From: Bacteroidales bacterium UBA3663
GTDB lineage: Bacteria; Bacteroidota; Bacteroidia; Bacteroidales; UBA3663
Reading direction: 5' to 3'
Assembly (NCBI GenBank): GCA_002373755.1
Contig: DFJU01000079.1
Span: 1 to 36,067, forward strand
DNA: 36,067 bases
Positions 14,746 to 22,048 of the stretch are shown piece by piece (the first letter of the stretch is position 1; every line of letters starts with the position of its first letter). Under the pieces are notes generated by a model. It was not told the DNA's origin, made no database searches, and saw nothing but the letters and a program-made list of their open reading frames with translations. The position numbers and the translations under genes are program-made.

Positions 14746-15822
14746 TCAAAAATGGTTAATGATATCTATGATTTGCGAGACATCGGCATCGGACGATGCC
14801 GGATGACACGGCAACGAAAGCTCCAGAGCCGCGATGCTTTCGGTGATTGGCATCGACATAGACCGCCACTCGGCATAAGCCTCCTGACGGTGCGGCGGAA
14901 TCGGATAATGAATCTGCGTCTGGACACCGTTGTCGAGCAGATATTTCTGCAATTCGTCCCGTCGGCCACAAAGCAGCGGATAGACGTGCCAGACGTGTGG
15001 GGCATTGGCCAATGGCACCCGTACGGCAGGATTGCAAATCTCCGCATTATAACGAGCAGCGATTGCCTGTCGCCGATGGTTGCAACGATCCAAATCCGGC
15101 ATTTTTTCGCGTAGCACAGCCGCCTGAAGCTCATCCATTCGCGAATTCAGACCTTTGTATCGATGCACATACTTGCGCACGCTGCCATAATATCCCAATT
15201 GACGGACAACCTCGGCCAATCCGGCATCGGAAGTCGTGACCGCACCGGCATCGCCCATCGCTCCGAGATTCTTGCCAGGGTAGAAACTCCAGGCCTGCGC
15301 ATCGCCGCGATATGAAGGCGCAACACCGTGGCATTGGGCGCAATCCTCCAAAACGAGCAGATCATTGCTTCGGGCGATGGACATCAGCGCATCCATGTCG
15401 CACAATTGGCCATAAAGATGGACAGGAAGCAGCACTCGTGTGCGTGGAGTTATGGCCGATGCGACATTGGCCGCACTCATCAAATAGGTGTCAGGATCAG
15501 GCTCGACCGGAACGGGAACCAGTCCGCTGTCGCTCACGGCCAAAATAGATGCAATATACGTGTTGGCCGGAACGATAACCTCGTCGCCACGATGCAATAG
15601 CCCCATTTCAATCCAAGCCCGAAGCACTAACCGCAACGCATCCAGACCGTTGGCGCAGGCCGTGCAATGCTGCGCGCCACAATATGTAGCCCACTCCCGT
15701 TCGAAAGCCGCGACTTCGCCGCCGAACAGATACCAGCCGGAATCGACCACACGCTGCATGGCCGACTTGATCTGCTCCGCGTATGGAGCGTTGATGCTAT
15801 GTAAATCGAGGTAAGGAATCAC
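14746..15822 (-). CDS. fdtB: DegT/DnrJ/EryC1-family sugar aminotransferase (FdtB/QdtB-like)
   Basis: A PLP-dependent aminotransferase of 358 residues when started at GTG 15822, which gives the family N terminus VIPYLDLHSIN. An in-frame ATG at 15894 would add 24 residues and overlap the previous gene, and that stretch is AT-rich intergenic-type sequence, so I prefer GTG. Motifs: NGLDALRLVLRAW, DEVIVPANTYIAS, VLPVHLYGQLCDMD, LEDCAQCHG, and WSFYPGKNLGAMGDAGAV with the PLP lysine near residue 184. The family forms 3-amino-3,6-dideoxyhexoses from dTDP-3-keto sugars. With fdtA and a GNAT gene upstream, dTDP-Fuc3N or dTDP-Qui3N synthesis is likely; which epimer cannot be told. Confidence 0.88.
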   Translation of the reverse strand: MIPYLDLHSINAPYAEQIKSAMQRVVDSGWYLFGGEVAAFEREWATYCGAQHCTACANGLDALRLVLRAWIEMGLLHRGDEVIVPANTYIASILAVSDSGLVPVPVEPDPDTYLMSAANVASAITPRTRVLLPVHLYGQLCDMDALMSIARSNDLLVLEDCAQCHGVAPSYRGDAQAWSFYPGKNLGAMGDAGAVTTSDAGLAEVVRQLGYYGSVRKYVHRYKGLNSRMDELQAAVLREKMPDLDRCNHRRQAIAARYNAEICNPAVRVPLANAPHVWHVYPLLCGRRDELQKYLLDNGVQTQIHYPIPPHRQEAYAEWRSMSMPITESIAALELSLPCHPASSDADVSQIIDIINHF

Positions 15823-15872
15823 AGAGTGAGTGAAGAAATAAGAATTAAGAAATAAGAGATTCTTGGGCCGGA

Positions 15873-16835
15873 TTAACCACAAACTCGCAAGCAATATGTC
15901 CGATAGACAACACCGCGCGCGCCGAGGCTCTCCTTGAAATGAATCAGGTTTTCGTTCAACACAAGGCCATGTTCCTCGTTGCTGTTGCCGATGTCGAAAT
16001 AACGGAACTCCTGTTGCATCGCGTAGTTCTGCACGAGCGACAGATAAAGGAGGTCGAGTACGCCGTGTTGCTTGCCCTCAGCCGAAGCCGCGCTGTATTG
16101 CACATGGGCGACCTGTGCCGTGTCGAACATAACCACGCCGCCCAGCGCACGCCCGTCGGCATCGCGCACCACGACACAGAGGATTTCGTCGGGAAAACGA
16201 CTTTGAAGCAACTCCATTTCGGCCAATGTATGAACCGGCACAAGTCCATATTTCTGCTGCAAATTGTCGGACAGAATCGGCCAGAATTCGGCCAATGGAG
16301 CTTCCCAATCGACGGTGTAGCCCTCGCGGCGCAAGCGGTTGAAGGTGTTGCGTCGGCAATATTCCGGCTTGATGGCCAATGCCCCTTCCTGAAGGTCGAT
16401 GGTTGACGAAATCAGACACGATTCGAGCGATGCTCCGAGCCGCCAAAGTGCGTATTCGTCCTCCTGCGATGGGCATCGGTGATAGATGTCGGGCATCGAC
16501 TTATAGACGATTCGGCTCCAATTGTGGCATCGGCCATAGTCCAAAAGCGCATTGAAGATGGCCAGAACCTGCACCTGCGTGACGGTGGACGATGTAAGCA
16601 GGCCGCCGTAGGTCAGTCCCTGATGCGAGTAGAGCACACCGTCGCATTCATTGGCAGGAAGCTGAGCGATGAGCCGCTGTTTTTCATCGTAGAACATCAG
16701 GCTATGGTCAGCGAAACGGTCGGCGTGATAGTCCATGTAGGCGCGGCGGAAGAGGAAGGTGCCCTGACGGGAACCATCGACAGACGCATCCCAAACGGGC
16801 TGGTCGGCTGGAGTGTAACGCTTGACGGAAATCAT
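15873..16835 (-). CDS. GNAT/FemAB-like acyltransferase in the amino-sugar cluster
   Basis: A 320-residue protein beginning MISVKRYTPADQPVWDASV, with ATG at 16835 overlapping the fdtA stop (ATGA). A longer open frame to 16982 runs inside fdtA and is not used. It looks like a two-lobed FemAB/GNAT (Acetyltransf_6/BioF2-type) enzyme: an N-terminal lobe with HQGLTYGGLLTSS, a middle segment YCRRNTFNRLRREGYTVDW, and a C-terminal lobe with CVVVRDADGRALGGVVMFDT, HVQYSAASAEGKQHGVLDLLY and YFDIGNSNEEHGLVLNENLIHFKESLGA. Its place between fdtA and fdtB suggests N-acetylation (or another acylation) of the 3-amino sugar. The classical FdtC is a hexapeptide-repeat enzyme, so this would be a non-homologous substitute. 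That is an inference. Confidence 0.82.
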   Translation of the reverse strand: MISVKRYTPADQPVWDASVDGSRQGTFLFRRAYMDYHADRFADHSLMFYDEKQRLIAQLPANECDGVLYSHQGLTYGGLLTSSTVTQVQVLAIFNALLDYGRCHNWSRIVYKSMPDIYHRCPSQEDEYALWRLGASLESCLISSTIDLQEGALAIKPEYCRRNTFNRLRREGYTVDWEAPLAEFWPILSDNLQQKYGLVPVHTLAEMELLQSRFPDEILCVVVRDADGRALGGVVMFDTAQVAHVQYSAASAEGKQHGVLDLLYLSLVQNYAMQQEFRYFDIGNSNEEHGLVLNENLIHFKESLGARGVVYRTYCLRVCG

Positions 16836-17233
16836 TGGCCGTAAATCTTCAGAAATTCGTCGTAGTCGCGGATGTAGTCCTCCTCGTCGTAGAGGTCGCT
16901 GGCCAACACGAGGCAGACCGCGCCCGTTGAAAAGTCGTCCAACGTGCGCCACGTGCCCGGTTCGATGATGAGCCCCTGCCACGGGTGGTTCAGCAGGTAG
17001 GTCTGTCGGTCATGGCCATCGTCCAAAGTCACTGTAAACGAACCGCTTACAGCGACAAGGCATTGATACAGATGCTTATGTGCATGACCGCCACGGCTCT
17101 CTCCGCCCGGCACGTCGTATGTCCAATAGACGCGCTTGATGTCGAACGGAACATCAATGTTCTGCTCGGCCACGGTGAGGTTTCCGCGCGGGTCAACAAT
17201 CTTGCAAAGTTCTATGAGTTTTCCGATTTTCAT
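16832..17233 (-). CDS. fdtA: dTDP-6-deoxy-4-keto-hexose 3,4-ketoisomerase (FdtA/QdtA, WxcM-like cupin)
   Basis: A 133-residue single cupin domain, the normal length. Family motifs are DPRGNLTVAEQ near the N terminus, VYWTYDVPGGESRGGHAHK with the catalytic His pair, QCLVAVSGSFTVTLDDG, LNHPWQGLIIEPGTWRTLDDFS and the C-terminal VLASDLYDEEDYIRDYDEFL. It shifts the keto group of dTDP-4-keto-6-deoxyglucose to C3, giving the substrate for FdtB. FdtA (galacto) and QdtA (gluco) products differ in C4 configuration and I cannot separate them. The start lies 15 bases after the EnvC-like gene, and its end overlaps the GNAT start. The dTDP-glucose genes (rmlA/rmlB) needed upstream are not in the window. 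Confidence 0.92.
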   Translation of the reverse strand: MKIGKLIELCKIVDPRGNLTVAEQNIDVPFDIKRVYWTYDVPGGESRGGHAHKHLYQCLVAVSGSFTVTLDDGHDRQTYLLNHPWQGLIIEPGTWRTLDDFSTGAVCLVLASDLYDEEDYIRDYDEFLKIYGQ

Positions 17234-17248
17234 GATCTAATAGGCAGT

Positions 17249-18625
17249 TCATTTTCGCAGCCACAATTCAGGGTTTTCAGCCTCTGTCTTGCCGAAAATC
17301 CAGAACATCAATTCCGTGCGATGGCCGTCGATATCTTCCTTGATTTTGCCGATGCTTTGGCGCGTCTTGACCTTCTGGCCCTCGCTCACATGGCAGGCCG
17401 AAAGGTTGCTATAGACGCTCATGTAGTCGCCATGGCTGATGATGACCGTCCAGTCTTCCGACGACTTGGCGACGCGCTGCACCGTACCCTCGAAGATGGC
17501 GCAGGCGTGAGCTCCGACATCGCTCGAAAGGGTGATGCTGTAGTTGCCGTCCTTCGTGTAGTGGCTCAGGATGGCGAAATTCGAATCGACCGGATAAGGC
17601 ATCTTGCCCTTGTTCTGGCGGAACGAACCCGTGAGCTGGGCGACCTCGGCCGGCGTATAGACAGGCGTTTTCGAGTTCTTGGCCGATGTTCCAGACTTGC
17701 CCTTCTGCGCAGCCTCCGCCTTACGGCGTTCCTCGGCAATCATCTTCGTGATTTTGTTCTGGATCTCCTTCTGCCGCTTCTGGTCGCGTGCGAGGGCAGC
17801 CTTGAGTTCCCGCTGACGCGATTTCAGCTTCTTCACGGCCGATTCCTGCTGCATCTGTTTCTTGGCCAGCTTGTCGCGTTCGCGTTGCAGATTGTTCATC
17901 ACACCCTCGCGCTGCTGACGCACCAGAGTCAGTTTTTCCTGCACCGATTCCGTGGCACGACGCTGCTTGGCCAACACATGCGCCTCCTGCTCACGCCAAC
18001 GGCTGTACTGACGCAGATAGCGCACGCGGCGCATACTTTCGGCCATATCCTTTGCCGACAGCACAAACAGCCACTCATCGTAGCCACTGCGCCACTTGTA
18101 GAGGTGCTTCACCGCCGCCGCATACTTCTCCTGCTTGCCCTGATATTCAGTTTTCAGACGGGCGATGACCCTGCGCAGCGAATCTTCCTCATCGCGGATG
18201 GCCTCGATCTCGGCCTGCATCGATTCGAGCAGAGCCTGACGCTTGCGGATTTCCTCTTCGCGCAGCTTGATGTCGCGGTTCTGGCTCAGGACGGACTTGT
18301 CGTTGTCCGAAATCATACGCTCGGTGGCAGCAATCTGCTTGAGCAGTTCCTTCTGTTGCTGCTCGTATTCCGCACGGGTGAGCGGACGTTTCGGTGCAGT
18401 CTGCTTTGGTTGCGTTGTGGCCGATGGCTTTTTCTTCGCCGCCGTTGTGGTCGTGCGTTTCTTGGCCGATGCCGCCGGTTTCTTGGCCAATGACTTTTTC
18501 GTCGATGCCGACTTCTTCGTTACCGTCGTTGTTGTCTTTTTTTTCGTCTGGGCGATGGCCGACGGCTCCGCCAACGGCGCAGCAGCAAGCAAAACAATCA
18601 AAAGGAAACGGAGGAATTTCATCAT
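17249..18625 (-). CDS. EnvC-like murein hydrolase activator (degenerate LytM)
   Basis: A 458-residue exported protein. A signal peptide (about residues 1-26) is followed by a Lys/Thr/Ala-rich low-complexity stretch (residues ~27-75), then a long coiled coil (about 80-290) and a C-terminal LytM/M23 domain (about 335-458). The coiled coil plus LytM layout is that of EnvC/NlpD, which activate division amidases and do not cut peptidoglycan themselves. Consistent with this, the M23 zinc ligands are missing: the HxxxD site is NYSITLSS, and the final HxH is replaced (HRTELMFWIF). A Met-Met start gives 18625 or 18622. It follows the DUF4292 gene by 19 bases in the long operon. Confidence 0.88.
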   Translation of the reverse strand: MMKFLRFLLIVLLAAAPLAEPSAIAQTKKKTTTTVTKKSASTKKSLAKKPAASAKKRTTTTAAKKKPSATTQPKQTAPKRPLTRAEYEQQQKELLKQIAATERMISDNDKSVLSQNRDIKLREEEIRKRQALLESMQAEIEAIRDEEDSLRRVIARLKTEYQGKQEKYAAAVKHLYKWRSGYDEWLFVLSAKDMAESMRRVRYLRQYSRWREQEAHVLAKQRRATESVQEKLTLVRQQREGVMNNLQRERDKLAKKQMQQESAVKKLKSRQRELKAALARDQKRQKEIQNKITKMIAEERRKAEAAQKGKSGTSAKNSKTPVYTPAEVAQLTGSFRQNKGKMPYPVDSNFAILSHYTKDGNYSITLSSDVGAHACAIFEGTVQRVAKSSEDWTVIISHGDYMSVYSNLSACHVSEGQKVKTRQSIGKIKEDIDGHRTELMFWIFGKTEAENPELWLRK

Positions 18626-18644
18626 CGGCGGACAATTCGTTTGG

Positions 18645-19469
18645 TCAGTTCTTCAGTTTTTTCACAATTTCAATCAGTTCGGCAAAAGTCACTTCCCGAT
18701 AGTTGGCCGACGGCGTGAACGACGTCCACGACCTACCCACCGACGGGTTACTCAACGCCAGATGTGCGTTCAGCGGACTTTTTCCTGTGGCCGACAGTGA
18801 CTCCTGCGTCGGCATCCAACCGTTCTCGACGGCTGTCGGCTCGGCATATTCCCACACGAAACCGGAATTCTTCTCCGGCACGTTGATCTGCGTGGCCACT
18901 ACGCGATTTTCGCCGTCAATGACATACGACAACTGATATTTTTCTGTCACGTAGTCGGCCTGAAGTTCGTTGTTTTCCATCGGATACCACGTCAATCGGC
19001 CGAAATCTTCCTTTGAGGCAATGCCGCGTCCCGGCACATAGATCCGACCCAGCAGAAGTGCTTCAACGGCCTCAAGCTGCGCCTCATTCTCCAAACCGAG
19101 TCGCGTAGCGGCATCGGCCACAGAAGTCCTGGAATAGACTTTGTCAACTTTGTCGATCACCATCACCTCATCGCGGTTGGCCTCGATGCGCGCCATCTCG
19201 ATTCCGAGCACGGCGACGGTCATGCAGATGCGTTGGCCATGTTCGACGTAGAGTTTGCCGCTCAACGATTTGCCGCCGTCAAGCGAATATCTCACCTTGG
19301 CTTGCAGATATTGGAAGTCAAAATTACGGTCGATGACAGCCGCGTAGCGTTCTTTGGCCGCGCTCAACTGCTCTTTGTCGAGACCGCCGGCCACCTGTTT
19401 TGACGAACGGCATCCGCTCAGCGACAGAGCCATCGCACACACCGCAAAATATAGGAAAAACTTTTTCAT
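18645..19469 (-). CDS. DUF4292 lipoprotein
   Basis: A 274-residue lipoprotein (lipobox LSGC, then RSSKQ, which is not an acidic surface signal). The body matches the Bacteroidota family DUF4292: AKVRYSLDGGKSLSGKLYVEHGQRICMTV, LGIEMARIEANRDEVMVIDKVDKVY, and later YQLSYVIDGENRVVATQINV. By recollection this family shares the half-barrel fold of LolA/LolB-type lipoprotein carriers. A periplasmic, outer-membrane-anchored role in lipid or lipoprotein handling is therefore possible but unproven. Its ATG overlaps the TPR-gene stop by four bases (19466-19469), and it precedes the EnvC-like gene. I recall the same TPR-DUF4292-LytM order in Bacteroides. Confidence 0.88.
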   Translation of the reverse strand: MKKFFLYFAVCAMALSLSGCRSSKQVAGGLDKEQLSAAKERYAAVIDRNFDFQYLQAKVRYSLDGGKSLSGKLYVEHGQRICMTVAVLGIEMARIEANRDEVMVIDKVDKVYSRTSVADAATRLGLENEAQLEAVEALLLGRIYVPGRGIASKEDFGRLTWYPMENNELQADYVTEKYQLSYVIDGENRVVATQINVPEKNSGFVWEYAEPTAVENGWMPTQESLSATGKSPLNAHLALSNPSVGRSWTSFTPSANYREVTFAELIEIVKKLKN

Positions 19470-21178
19470 TCGTTGTTGGCTTTTAGAATTGCTTCATAGT
19501 GCTGGACCATCTCGCCCGGCGGATTGTCGCCCACCTTGTCCATCGCCTGCTGCTGGTAGAATTTGGCCAAAGCGTAGCTGCCCTGCAAATAGAAAATCCA
19601 CGCATACGTGTCGAGATAGGTCGGCTCGTCGGGGAACTTCTGCACGACCTTTGCGGCCATGCTCTCGGCCTTGTTCAAGTCGCCACCGTCGATGCAGAGG
19701 AAGTAGGCGTAGTTGTTGAGCACTGCGAAATTGTTGGCGTTGTATTTGAGCGACTGCTCGTAGTATTTGTAGCACTGTTCCCTGTCGCCGGTCTCGTGGC
19801 AAAGGTCGCCCATCAATCCGTAGATGCGCGAAATGAGCAGCACCTCTTTCGGTTCGACCACGGCCAATGCGGCATTGTAGGCGGCCAACGCGCTGTCGTT
19901 CTTTTCGAGGCGTATGAAGGCATAGGCGCGCGACATGTTGAGCGACGACGACTTCGGATGATGCTTCAACGCCTCATCGACCAGTTCGAGCACGTGATTG
20001 TAGTCGCCGATCTGACCCGCGCAGGCCAGCAATTGGCCCCAATAGTCCTCGTCAGAAGGCTTCAAATCGACGGCAAACTGCATCTGGACAAGTGCCAGAC
20101 TGTCGCGGCCGATGGCGCTCAGGTAGCTGGAATGGAGCTGATAGACCTCGGGCGCAGTCGGGTGCATCGCGGCCACGGTGAGGAACAGCGAATCGACACC
20201 TGGCAGGTCGATGTCGGTCGTGTCGTTGGCGGCCGATTTCTCTTTGGCGACCTTGGTCAGCGTCGTCTTCAGATATTCGCGCAGGATGTTGATTTTCGTG
20301 TCGATGTCGAGGTTGACGTTCACCAACGCATTCTGCACCAACGAATCGGCCGCAGCCTGATTGCCCGTGATGCTGTAGTAGTTCGACTGCGCAATCCACA
20401 GATAGGCGTTGTCGGGGTCGATTTTTGCGGCCTCGTCGTAGGTCACCTTTGCCGCCGGAATCATGCCCGACTTCATCTGCAAGTCGCCCAACTGGAGGCG
20501 GTAGGAGATGTCGTACGGATAGCGGCGGATGATTTTTTCATACTCCTCAAATGCGGCATCGGTCTTGCCCTGTTCGCGCAGGATGTAGAATTTCTGCAAA
20601 GTCAGGTTCGGATTGATGCCGTCGATTTCTTCGATGCGGTCGAGCATGGCCAGACATTTGTCGATGCTGTCAACGCGCAAGTATAGTTCGGCCAAATTGT
20701 AGTGCGGCTCACGCTTCTTGTGGTGCAGACGAGCCAGCCTTTCGTAGCACGGGATGGCCAGATCATAGCGTCCGCACTCCTGATAGATTTCGGCCAAAGT
20801 GCTTCCGTACCAATAGTTTGTCGAATCGACCGCCAATGCGACTTCAAGGTCGTGGATGCACGATGCGACCCAGTTGTCGCGGTGCTGTTGCTGGATGCCG
20901 CCCGTCGATGCGAACATCAATTTGCCACGCAGGAAACGAGCCGGTGCCGAAAGGCTGTCAATGGCCAATGCTTCGTTGAGCTTGTTGACCGCCTCGCCCG
21001 AACGGCCCTGCAGGTTGTACGACAGCGCTTCGAAATAGAGCGAATCGAACTGCAGCGTCTGCTCGGCACTGAGTTGCGGCCGATGGGCATCGGCTACAGA
21101 CGAAACACCCTTGCCTGACTTGCGGGCAAAGGTTACGAGCGGCATCAGAGCCAGACAGAATATCAGGATTTTTTTCAT
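19466..21178 (-). CDS. Exported TPR-repeat protein
   Basis: A 570-residue protein with a signal peptide (residues ~1-18, MKKILIFCLALMPLVTFA) and no lipobox. Nearly all of the mature part is tetratricopeptide repeats, for example SLYFEALSYNLQGRSGEAVNKLNEAL near the N terminus, YDEAAKIDPDNAYLWIAQSNYYSITG in the middle and YYEQSLKYNANNFAVLNNYAYFLC near the end. It probably acts as a periplasmic scaffold for protein-protein contacts; partners may be the co-transcribed DUF4292 lipoprotein and the EnvC-like protein. Start and stop overlap both neighbours by ATGA (21175-21178 and 19466-19469), so translation of the three genes is coupled. Confidence 0.88.
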   Translation of the reverse strand: MKKILIFCLALMPLVTFARKSGKGVSSVADAHRPQLSAEQTLQFDSLYFEALSYNLQGRSGEAVNKLNEALAIDSLSAPARFLRGKLMFASTGGIQQQHRDNWVASCIHDLEVALAVDSTNYWYGSTLAEIYQECGRYDLAIPCYERLARLHHKKREPHYNLAELYLRVDSIDKCLAMLDRIEEIDGINPNLTLQKFYILREQGKTDAAFEEYEKIIRRYPYDISYRLQLGDLQMKSGMIPAAKVTYDEAAKIDPDNAYLWIAQSNYYSITGNQAAADSLVQNALVNVNLDIDTKINILREYLKTTLTKVAKEKSAANDTTDIDLPGVDSLFLTVAAMHPTAPEVYQLHSSYLSAIGRDSLALVQMQFAVDLKPSDEDYWGQLLACAGQIGDYNHVLELVDEALKHHPKSSSLNMSRAYAFIRLEKNDSALAAYNAALAVVEPKEVLLISRIYGLMGDLCHETGDREQCYKYYEQSLKYNANNFAVLNNYAYFLCIDGGDLNKAESMAAKVVQKFPDEPTYLDTYAWIFYLQGSYALAKFYQQQAMDKVGDNPPGEMVQHYEAILKANNE

Positions 21179-21951
21179 GCTATCGAGACGTTAAAGCCTT
21201 CGGCGACCAGCGGTGCGACAAACTCGGCCATCTCCTCTTTCGCTACGCGGGTCAGATTGGGTTCGGGCGTCGGACGGTCGAGCGAATAGACCATAATCTG
21301 ATGCGGACGGATCTCACGCATCAAGTCACACCATGCGGCGACTTCGGCCGGGGTCGTATTATCGACACGTTGGCCGTCATGCTCGCCGCGCACGAACATT
21401 GTCTGAACGATGAGCTGTCCCTTGAAGGCCTTCATTCCATCCACCACGCGGCGCACGTTGTAGGTGCTGTCGTTGGGCTGGTCAATCTGGCGGATTGTGG
21501 CATCGAACGCACCGTCAATCTTCAGGATGTTGTTATCGACCCTCAGCAGGGCATCGTGTACCCGCTGGTTTCCGATTTGTGTGGCATTGCTCAACACGCT
21601 CACCTTGGCCGACGGATAGTAGCGGTCGCGTAGCTGGATTGTACGGTCGATGACGCTCGGGAAGTCGGGATGCAGCGTCGGTTCGCCATTGCCGGCAAAG
21701 GTGATTACGTCCAATGCATCTCCGTCGCGGCTCATCTGCGCGAGTTTTTCCTCCAACTGCTGCATCACTGCATCGGCCTCGGGGAAATGGCCTCCGCGAT
21801 GGTCGCGATTCCAGCCGCACTCGCAATAGAGGCAATCGAACGAACAGACTTTTCCATCCTTCGGAAGCAGGTTCACGCCAAGCGAAATGCCGAGGCGGCG
21901 ACTGTGTATCGGACCGATGATGTTGCTATCGAAAATGTTGGGTTGAGCCAT
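21175..21951 (-). CDS. Radical SAM protein
   Basis: A 258-residue radical SAM enzyme with the CX3CX2C cluster motif at Cys36, Cys40 and Cys43 (CSFDCLYCECG) and the glycine-rich FAGNGEPTLHPDF segment typical of SAM binding. The N terminus IGPIHSRRLGISLGVNLLP is characteristic of a COG0731-like family that is widespread in anaerobes and of uncertain substrate. The start at 21951 (MAQPNIFDS) fits the promoter at 21975-22006; an in-frame ATG at 22005 lies upstream of the -7 element and would not be transcribed. It is the first gene of the eight-gene minus-strand operon and overlaps the TPR gene by four bases. Confidence 0.88.
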   Translation of the reverse strand: MAQPNIFDSNIIGPIHSRRLGISLGVNLLPKDGKVCSFDCLYCECGWNRDHRGGHFPEADAVMQQLEEKLAQMSRDGDALDVITFAGNGEPTLHPDFPSVIDRTIQLRDRYYPSAKVSVLSNATQIGNQRVHDALLRVDNNILKIDGAFDATIRQIDQPNDSTYNVRRVVDGMKAFKGQLIVQTMFVRGEHDGQRVDNTTPAEVAAWCDLMREIRPHQIMVYSLDRPTPEPNLTRVAKEEMAEFVAPLVAEGFNVSIA

Positions 21952-21974
21952 ACGTATGCCGTTTTTAACGCGCG

Positions 21975-22006
21975 CAAAGGTACGAAGAAAAGCAGAAATC
22001 GCCAAG
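21975..22006 (-). promoter_or_regulatory. Promoter of the radical SAM...YqaE operon
   Basis: On the minus strand CTTG (22006-22003), 20 bases, then TACCTTTG (21982-21975) match the Bacteroidota -33/-7 boxes. Predicted transcription start is near 21968, leaving a leader of about 17 nt before the ATG at 21951. Confidence 0.75.
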
Positions 22007-22010
22007 AATA

Positions 22011-22042
22011 TTTGTACGTTTTTCCGAATGCCTGTATCTTTG
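22011..22042 (+). promoter_or_regulatory. Promoter of hflX, nearly leaderless
   Basis: TTTG (22011-22014), a 20-base spacer and TATCTTTG (22035-22042) form a full consensus Bacteroidota promoter. The hflX ATG is only 6 bases beyond the -7 box, so the message should begin at or within a few bases of the start codon. Confidence 0.8.
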
Positions 22043-22048
22043 CGCGTT

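Noticed and set aside
15823..15894. ATG at 15894 as the start of fdtB
   Set aside because: The added 24 residues come from AT-rich gap sequence and overlap the GNAT gene end. The family's N terminus begins at the GTG at 15822. The ATG remains possible.
16985..18493. 502-codon open frame on the plus strand opposite the EnvC-like gene
   Set aside because: It is the antisense of a clear gene with signal peptide and coiled coil. The translation is Leu/Arg-rich, low complexity and without any domain.
19499..20686. 395-codon plus-strand frame opposite the TPR gene
   Set aside because: The minus-strand TPR protein has repeats, signal peptide and coupled neighbours. The antisense frame has none and arises from codon bias.
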